DNA from: JBBQWZ01 sp038210135 | GTDB taxonomy: Bacteria > Acidobacteriota > Terriglobia > Bryobacterales > Bryobacteraceae | Direction: 5' to 3' | Length of the DNA: 64,000 nt | Assembly: GCA_038210135.1 (NCBI GenBank) | Contig: JBBQWZ010000017.1 | Location: 1-64,000, forward strand | Shown: positions 59,729 to 64,000 of the stretch, one piece after another | Numbering within the stretch: position 1 is the stretch's first letter | How the letters are laid out: each line of letters opens with the position of its first letter | Notes under the pieces: model-generated | The model's database searches: none | Seen by the model: the letters and a program-made list of their open reading frames with translations, nothing else | What the model was told of the DNA's origin: nothing | Translations under genes and position numbers: made by a program

Positions 59729-60670
59729 TCAGTATTCGCACAGTGCGCTGTGCTCGGGGTACTTCTTCCGTTCTTTTTTCGGACCGGTCGCGTTGTGGCA
59801 GTCCTGGCAGCTTTCATTGGTCAGGACGCGGCGATGCCGTTCCGTCGAATGCGCGTGGACTTTGTGGCAGTTTAGACATGTCACATCCGATCCGACTACG
59901 GCCACATCGCGTACATTTCTCAAGACGTGCCTGTCGCCTGGGCTGAGTTTCGCGTCATCCACTTTCGCGAAGTCCACCTCATAATCCTTGAACAGGTTGT
60001 CGCCGACCACGAAGTTATTCGGATACGGCAAGCCGGTCGATTTCGCCTTCGCCATCCCGCGCAAGTGGCAGGACGCGCAAATCGCGTTGATGGCTTGCGT
60101 ATCCGACCGTTTCTTCTTCGAGAGCCAGATTAGCGACGTGTCCTTGGTGTGATTGAGGTCCACGACGCCGTGGCAAACGTAGCACTCATGGCCGATGGCC
60201 GCGAAGGATTTCGTAGCGGGATCCACGGCGGTCGCGTGGCAACCGGTGCATTTGTCCTGAAACTTGGCTTTGTCCCATCCCGCGCTGCCGGAGACCGTCC
60301 ACACGCCGTTCACTTTCGCGGCGGTTAGATTTTGAATGTCGAATTTGTTGTAGCCGTTCTTCTTAAGAAAGCGCGCGTGATTGCGGCTTCCGAGGAAGTG
60401 CGTTACTTCTTTGGCGAACGGCGCGACGGCTGGATCCTTTAAGAGAGGCGCGAGATCCGGCGCGTCTTGCGTCTCTCGCAAGGTCGCGCCGTGCGCGTTC
60501 TTCGGCCAGTCGTGCCCGATATCCGCCCGGTGGCAGAACAGGCATTCGTCGCCGTGAACGAATTCCGGGGTTTCCTGGCCGACATGATTTGCGCCCCACG
60601 CCGCCGGATCCTTCTTTTGACCATGGATCGTGCCGGCAAACACAATCAGAAGGGCAATTGTACGGCGCAT
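59729..60670 (-). CDS. Exported six-heme c-type cytochrome
   Basis: A 313-residue protein with a signal peptide (TIALLIVFAGTIHG). Six CxxCH heme-binding motifs are seen in order: CLFCH, CTGCH, CYVCH, CASCH, CLNCH and CQDCH, with further isolated His that may serve as distal ligands. Multiheme proteins of this kind move electrons in the periplasm. It lies 17 bases downstream of the 3-hydroxyacyl-CoA dehydrogenase gene and probably belongs to that operon, an unexpected partner for CoA-pathway enzymes. The ATG at 60670 begins the signal peptide. Confidence 0.88.
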   Translation of the reverse strand: MRRTIALLIVFAGTIHGQKKDPAAWGANHVGQETPEFVHGDECLFCHRADIGHDWPKNAHGATLRETQDAPDLAPLLKDPAVAPFAKEVTHFLGSRNHARFLKKNGYNKFDIQNLTAAKVNGVWTVSGSAGWDKAKFQDKCTGCHATAVDPATKSFAAIGHECYVCHGVVDLNHTKDTSLIWLSKKKRSDTQAINAICASCHLRGMAKAKSTGLPYPNNFVVGDNLFKDYEVDFAKVDDAKLSPGDRHVLRNVRDVAVVGSDVTCLNCHKVHAHSTERHRRVLTNESCQDCHNATGPKKERKKYPEHSALCEY

Positions 60671-60687
60671 ACTTTCGACCCAGGTAG

Positions 60688-61446
60688 TTATTTGGGCGCC
60701 ATTCGAAGCGCACCATCCAAACGAATCGTCTCGCCATTCAACATCGGATTCTCGATGATGTGCTTTGCGAGGAACGCGAATTCCGACGGTTGACCCAGTC
60801 GGGATGGATGCGGAACCTGCGCGCCCAATGATTGGCGAACATCCTCGGGAAGTCCGCCTAATAGCGGCGTGTCGAAGATTCCTGGCGCGATGGTGCATAC
60901 GCGGATGCCGATACCCGACAGATCGCGCGCGACCGGGAGGGTCAGCCCGACCACGCCGCCCTTCGACGCGGAGTATGCCGCCTGGCCAATCTGTCCGTCG
61001 TAGGCGGCGATCGACGCGGTGTTCACCAGGACTCCGCGATCGCCGTTCTCGTCCTTTTCATTCGTGGACATACGCGCCGCAGCGAGGCGAATGGAATTGA
61101 AGGTGCCAATGAGGTTGACGCGGATCACCTTCGAGAATTGTTCGAGGTCCATCGGACCTTCTTTATTGACGGTCCGGCGTGAAACTCCAATGCCGGCGCA
61201 TTGGATCGCGATCGACAGCGGTCCGTCCACCTGCTCGTAAGCAGCCTCGAGGGACGCGGCGTCGCTGACGTCGGCTTTGACGAATTTCGCGCCTCCACCC
61301 AGCTCGGTGGCCAGCGCCGAGCCCAGCGTCTCGTTCACGTCAATGACAAATACCCGGGCTCCATTGGCGGCCAGCATCCGGGCGCACGCAGCTCCCAGGC
61401 CAGATGCGGATCCAGTCACGAGTGCGGTCTTACCTTGTATATTCAC
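60688..61446 (-). CDS. SDR-type 3-hydroxyacyl-CoA dehydrogenase (type II HADH-like)
   Basis: A 252-residue classical SDR closest in feel to type II 3-hydroxyacyl-CoA dehydrogenase (HSD17B10-like). The TGSASGLG motif is followed by VIDVNE (NAD-preferring Asp), QCAGIG, NTASIAAYDGQIGQAAYSASKGG with Ser and the catalytic YSASK, and RVCTIAPGIFDTPLLGGLPE, which is characteristic. It is downstream of the CoA-transferase gene (12 bases apart) and upstream of the cytochrome gene on the same strand. Confidence 0.88.
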   Translation of the reverse strand: MNIQGKTALVTGSASGLGAACARMLAANGARVFVIDVNETLGSALATELGGGAKFVKADVSDAASLEAAYEQVDGPLSIAIQCAGIGVSRRTVNKEGPMDLEQFSKVIRVNLIGTFNSIRLAAARMSTNEKDENGDRGVLVNTASIAAYDGQIGQAAYSASKGGVVGLTLPVARDLSGIGIRVCTIAPGIFDTPLLGGLPEDVRQSLGAQVPHPSRLGQPSEFAFLAKHIIENPMLNGETIRLDGALRMAPK

Positions 61447-61458
61447 AGTCCGATTCTC

Positions 61459-62664
61459 CTATGCTTTGTGCGTGCCTGCGATCCCGCGCGAAATTAGATC
61501 GCTGATCTGTTCGTCCGAATAGCCGGCCTGCTTCAATATTTCTTCCGTATGCTGGCCCGGGGCCGGAGCAGCGCTCGGTGCGCGCTTTTGTTCACCGTCC
61601 AGGTGAATGGGACTCGCGATGGTTTCAACACCCGGGAGTGCCGGATCGTCGAGCGGAACGATCACGTTCGCCGCGCGCATCTGCGGATCGGCGGCTACGT
61701 CATGCACTGTTTGCACCGGACCCCACGCCAGATGCTCTTCCTTCAGGCGCTGACGCCAGTCTTCCATGTCGAGCTTCGAGAATTCATCGTCGCAGATGGT
61801 GGTTAAAACCTTGCCGTTCTCCATGCGCGCGTCCCCGGTCGAAAATCGCGGATCTTGCTCGAGTTCGGGGCGGCCGATGACGCGGCAAAGACGAGGCCAG
61901 TCCATACTCGCTTGCACGCCGCAGAGAACAAATCGCTGGCCGTCGCGCGCAAGGAAGTGATTCGCGAGAATGTTGTTCTCCCAGCGGTCACGATGGCGGA
62001 TGCCGGTCGCACCGACCAGTACAGCCTGCAGGACGCAGGCATTGGACCACGCTCCGTTGGCGAGCAGCGACGTCGTGACGCGGCCCCCTTCGCCCGTTTT
62101 CTCACGCCGGAAAAGCGCCATCATGATGGACGCGAAGAGCGCTACCGATGTCGGATGGTCGCCCATCCCGGGAACCGATAGCGCGGGATCGGAGCTGGCT
62201 GCATGGACCGAATTCATCAGACCGCTGCGCGCCCAATACGCAGTCATGTCATAGCCCGGCCTCGCGATGTCTGGCCCGGTATCGCCGTAGCCGGTGACGT
62301 GGGCGTAGATCAAGCGAGGGTGTTTGATTTGCTCATAATTGAGCCTCAGTTTGTCCAAAACGGCGAACTGGCAATTCGTAATGAAGATGTCAGCGTCCGC
62401 AACCAGTCGCAGCAGCGCGTCGCGCCCGGCGTCGTCTGCCAGATCCAGGCTGATGCTGCGCTTGTTGCGCGCATCGAGAATCATGCTGTAGTTGTGCTCG
62501 CTGATCGGCATCGCGCCCATCTTGTACAGCGTGCGATACGGATCGCCGTCCGGCAGGCGCTCCACTTTGATGACGTCCGCGCCAAAGTCAGAGAGGATGG
62601 CCGCGGAAGCCGGCGCAGCGATGTACGTCGCCACTTCGACGACGCGAATTCCGGAAAGAAGCAT
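61459..62664 (-). CDS. Class III CoA-transferase (CaiB/BaiF/FRC family)
   Basis: A 401-residue family III CoA-transferase. The N-terminal VVEVATYIAAPASAAILSDFGADVIKVE is the family entrance, and the catalytic Asp is D139 in ARPGYDMTAYWARSG. It would move CoA between carboxylic acids, activating a substrate or recycling CoA. The start ATG at 62664 overlaps the stop of the VOC gene by one base (TAATG), and the next gene follows at 12 bases. Confidence 0.88.
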   Translation of the reverse strand: MLLSGIRVVEVATYIAAPASAAILSDFGADVIKVERLPDGDPYRTLYKMGAMPISEHNYSMILDARNKRSISLDLADDAGRDALLRLVADADIFITNCQFAVLDKLRLNYEQIKHPRLIYAHVTGYGDTGPDIARPGYDMTAYWARSGLMNSVHAASSDPALSVPGMGDHPTSVALFASIMMALFRREKTGEGGRVTTSLLANGAWSNACVLQAVLVGATGIRHRDRWENNILANHFLARDGQRFVLCGVQASMDWPRLCRVIGRPELEQDPRFSTGDARMENGKVLTTICDDEFSKLDMEDWRQRLKEEHLAWGPVQTVHDVAADPQMRAANVIVPLDDPALPGVETIASPIHLDGEQKRAPSAAPAPGQHTEEILKQAGYSDEQISDLISRGIAGTHKA

Positions 62665-63578
62665 TAGTCTTTCTTGGGATGCCCTTCGATGACTTCGATG
62701 CGGATTTTGTCGGGGCCTTCGACGAAGGCAAACTTGATTTTGCCGTTCGCGATAGAGCGCGGCTCCTCCGTGACCTTGACGCCGTCTTTCTTTAGGCGGA
62801 CCATCGCCGCCACTAGATTGTCCACGCTGAAGCCCAGGTGATCGACGGCGCGGCCCTTCGTGGATTCGAACGTCTTGCGGCCGTCCCAATCCTTGGGCAT
62901 TTGGCTCCGCGGATACGCTACGGGATAAATGATGATGTTGACGTTGTCCATCATCAGGGACGCGGACGGTCCAATCGGGATTCCGTTGTACTCGCGCTTT
63001 TCCTTTTGATAGCGCGCGCCGGTCGCGCCGAATTCTTTTACATACCATTCGCCAGCGGCGACCGGATCCTCGCTGAACATGTGCACGTGGCCGAAATTGT
63101 GGTGACGCGCGGTGTTGAGTTCAATCAGTGTGTGCTCAGGTCCGTCCACGTAAGCGTAATAGAAAAGGCCCTTGCCCTTCATCGCCGCGTTTCCGCCGAT
63201 GTCGCTGATGTCCTGGATCGGCGTCTGGAACTTGGTGCCGGAATCCAATTGGCGCTGGTACTCCTTCGGCATATCTTCGGCGCCCCAGCCAATGTGCCAA
63301 ATGGTCGAAACGATTTCGCTCGGCGGCGGCGCGGGTACTTTTTGGAATAATAGCCAGGATTTCTGCGCCCACACCGCATCGACCAAACCTTCGAATTTCG
63401 CTTTCTCGGCCGCGAATTTCGTGGTGTAGAAATCGATCGCCGCCTTCGGATCCGTTACGTTCAAATGGACGTGATGAAAGTGGGCAAGCGGCGGAGCCGT
63501 TGTGGCGGCCTCCTGCGCAGCAAGATACGCGACCGTAAGTGTGGCGGCAATCGCGGCGACGAACAGTGTCTTGCGCAT
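62664..63578 (-). CDS. Exported VOC-superfamily (glyoxalase-fold) protein
   Basis: A 304-residue protein with an N-terminal signal or anchor (LFVAAIAATLTVAYLAA) and two VOC/glyoxalase-like halves. The first half has HFHHVHLNVTDPKAAIDFY, the second HHNFGHVHMFSEDPVAAGEW and DHLGFSVDNLVAAM. VOC proteins are metal-dependent isomerases, lyases or dioxygenases; a periplasmic member is unusual. Its stop overlaps the CoA-transferase start. The ATG at 63578 begins the hydrophobic segment. Confidence 0.78.
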   Translation of the reverse strand: MRKTLFVAAIAATLTVAYLAAQEAATTAPPLAHFHHVHLNVTDPKAAIDFYTTKFAAEKAKFEGLVDAVWAQKSWLLFQKVPAPPPSEIVSTIWHIGWGAEDMPKEYQRQLDSGTKFQTPIQDISDIGGNAAMKGKGLFYYAYVDGPEHTLIELNTARHHNFGHVHMFSEDPVAAGEWYVKEFGATGARYQKEKREYNGIPIGPSASLMMDNVNIIIYPVAYPRSQMPKDWDGRKTFESTKGRAVDHLGFSVDNLVAAMVRLKKDGVKVTEEPRSIANGKIKFAFVEGPDKIRIEVIEGHPKKD

Positions 63579-63629
63579 GGCCGGTATTATAACCGGCCCC
63601 GCGGTTGAAAAGCGCCGTTGTCGCAACGC

Positions 63630-64000
63630 CTACTGGCGCGGAGCAGTCAGCACCGGATGATGACCGCTCGCCGTGATCAACGAACGGGTCCGTCCGAGTT
63701 CTTCCTTTGCGAGTTCCACCTGCACTTCGCGGACTTGCTTCAGCCCTTGCTGGACCAAGCCGAAGAGAACGAACCATCCGAGGAAGCCGAGCACGATTTG
63801 CTTGGAGTAGAACGGCAACTGGAAGGGCGTATTCCACAACATGTGCAAGACCATCGGAATGATCATCGCGCGCCAGAAGAGCGGATTCAGGAACATGCCG
63901 AGATTGAAGTTCTGCTGCCCTTTTACGCGCCAAAGAGCGGCTCCGGCGATTGCTGTCCAGGCAACGTGCATGAACGGGGCAAGGATCGCGCGAAGCTGAA
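63630..64000 (-). CDS. PrsW-family intramembrane protease, 5' end beyond the window
   Basis: The C-terminal 123 or so residues of a PrsW-like membrane protease. Reading on past ATG 63971 to the window end gives ILAPFMHVAWTAIAG, the family active-site region with His, so the ATG is not the start and the gene continues upstream. A second motif, MVLHMLWNTPF (H-x3-N), lies in the following helix. PrsW-type proteases cleave membrane proteins such as anti-sigma factors. It is on the same strand as the VOC gene, 51 bases away. Confidence 0.8.
   Translation of the reverse strand, partial: QLRAILAPFMHVAWTAIAGAALWRVKGQQNFNLGMFLNPLFWRAMIIPMVLHMLWNTPFQLPFYSKQIVLGFLGWFVLFGLVQQGLKQVREVQVELAKEELGRTRSLITASGHHPVLTAPRQ

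Noticed and set aside
62665..63048. N-terminal extension of the CoA-transferase
   Set aside because: It reads antisense-like Arg/His-rich sequence from the VOC gene in another frame; the ATG at 62664 begins the conserved family entrance.

Overview
The window looks like chromosomal DNA of an acidobacterium of the Solibacter/Bryobacter type. I infer this from gene content and style. There are two large Oar-like TonB-dependent receptors with N-terminal carboxypeptidase-regulatory domains, high-GC codon use, many small secreted proteins of unknown function, hairpin-rich dispersed intergenic repeats, and an actinobacterial-style fused 2-oxoglutarate dehydrogenase E2-E1 protein. No rRNA, CRISPR array, prophage or intact insertion sequence was seen. 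One tRNA gene (Pro, anticodon CGG) is present.

Layout. 0-13 kb: hfq-hflX (hflX apparently starting at a CTG codon), pgsA, a three-domain persulfide dioxygenase/rhodanese protein, a secreted esterase, a CPBP membrane protease, a GHMP sugar kinase, a membrane protein, a PilZ protein, sixA, a secreted beta-lactamase-fold protein, a thioesterase and the tRNA. 13-21 kb: a minus-strand block with a TonB receptor, an XRE regulator carrying an oxyanion-binding-protein-like domain, a small Cys-rich exported protein and a second TonB receptor. 21-29 kb: a Nudix hydrolase, a two-component pair, a thioredoxin-like/ankyrin pair, a GT-C-like membrane protein, dcd and an aminotransferase. 29.8 kb: a tandem array of hairpin units. 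30-40 kb: YkgJ protein, cupin, dienelactone hydrolase, F420-reductase-like protein, ilvD, the rpoN-hpf-rapZ operon and a PAP2-type protein. 40-50 kb: central carbon genes (fused 2-oxoglutarate dehydrogenase, ATP-dependent PEP carboxykinase), MarC, a HEAT-repeat protein, trxA and glgA.

50.4-51.7 kb is a short accessory island: a membrane-anchored TIR protein, a frameshifted PIN-domain gene and a BrnA-like ribbon-helix-helix protein packed head to tail. From 51.7 kb to the end lies an acyl-CoA catabolic region. The plus-strand operon encodes a biotin-dependent acyl-CoA carboxylase (two subunits), an acyl-CoA dehydrogenase and the split AtuA pair. It is followed by thioesterase and SDR genes and by a minus-strand operon of PrsW, VOC, CoA-transferase, a type II 3-hydroxyacyl-CoA dehydrogenase-like SDR and a six-heme cytochrome. 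The set resembles the Pseudomonas atu/liu pathways for acyclic terpenes and branched acids, but no enoyl-CoA hydratase or lyase gene is visible here.

The observations most worth following up are the TIR-PIN-RHH cassette, the regulator-receptor locus with shared candidate operator words, the covarying hairpin array at 29.8 kb, the inverted 110-bp dispersed repeat pair, and the CTG start of hflX. All functional calls rest on motif recognition by eye; no database search was run.
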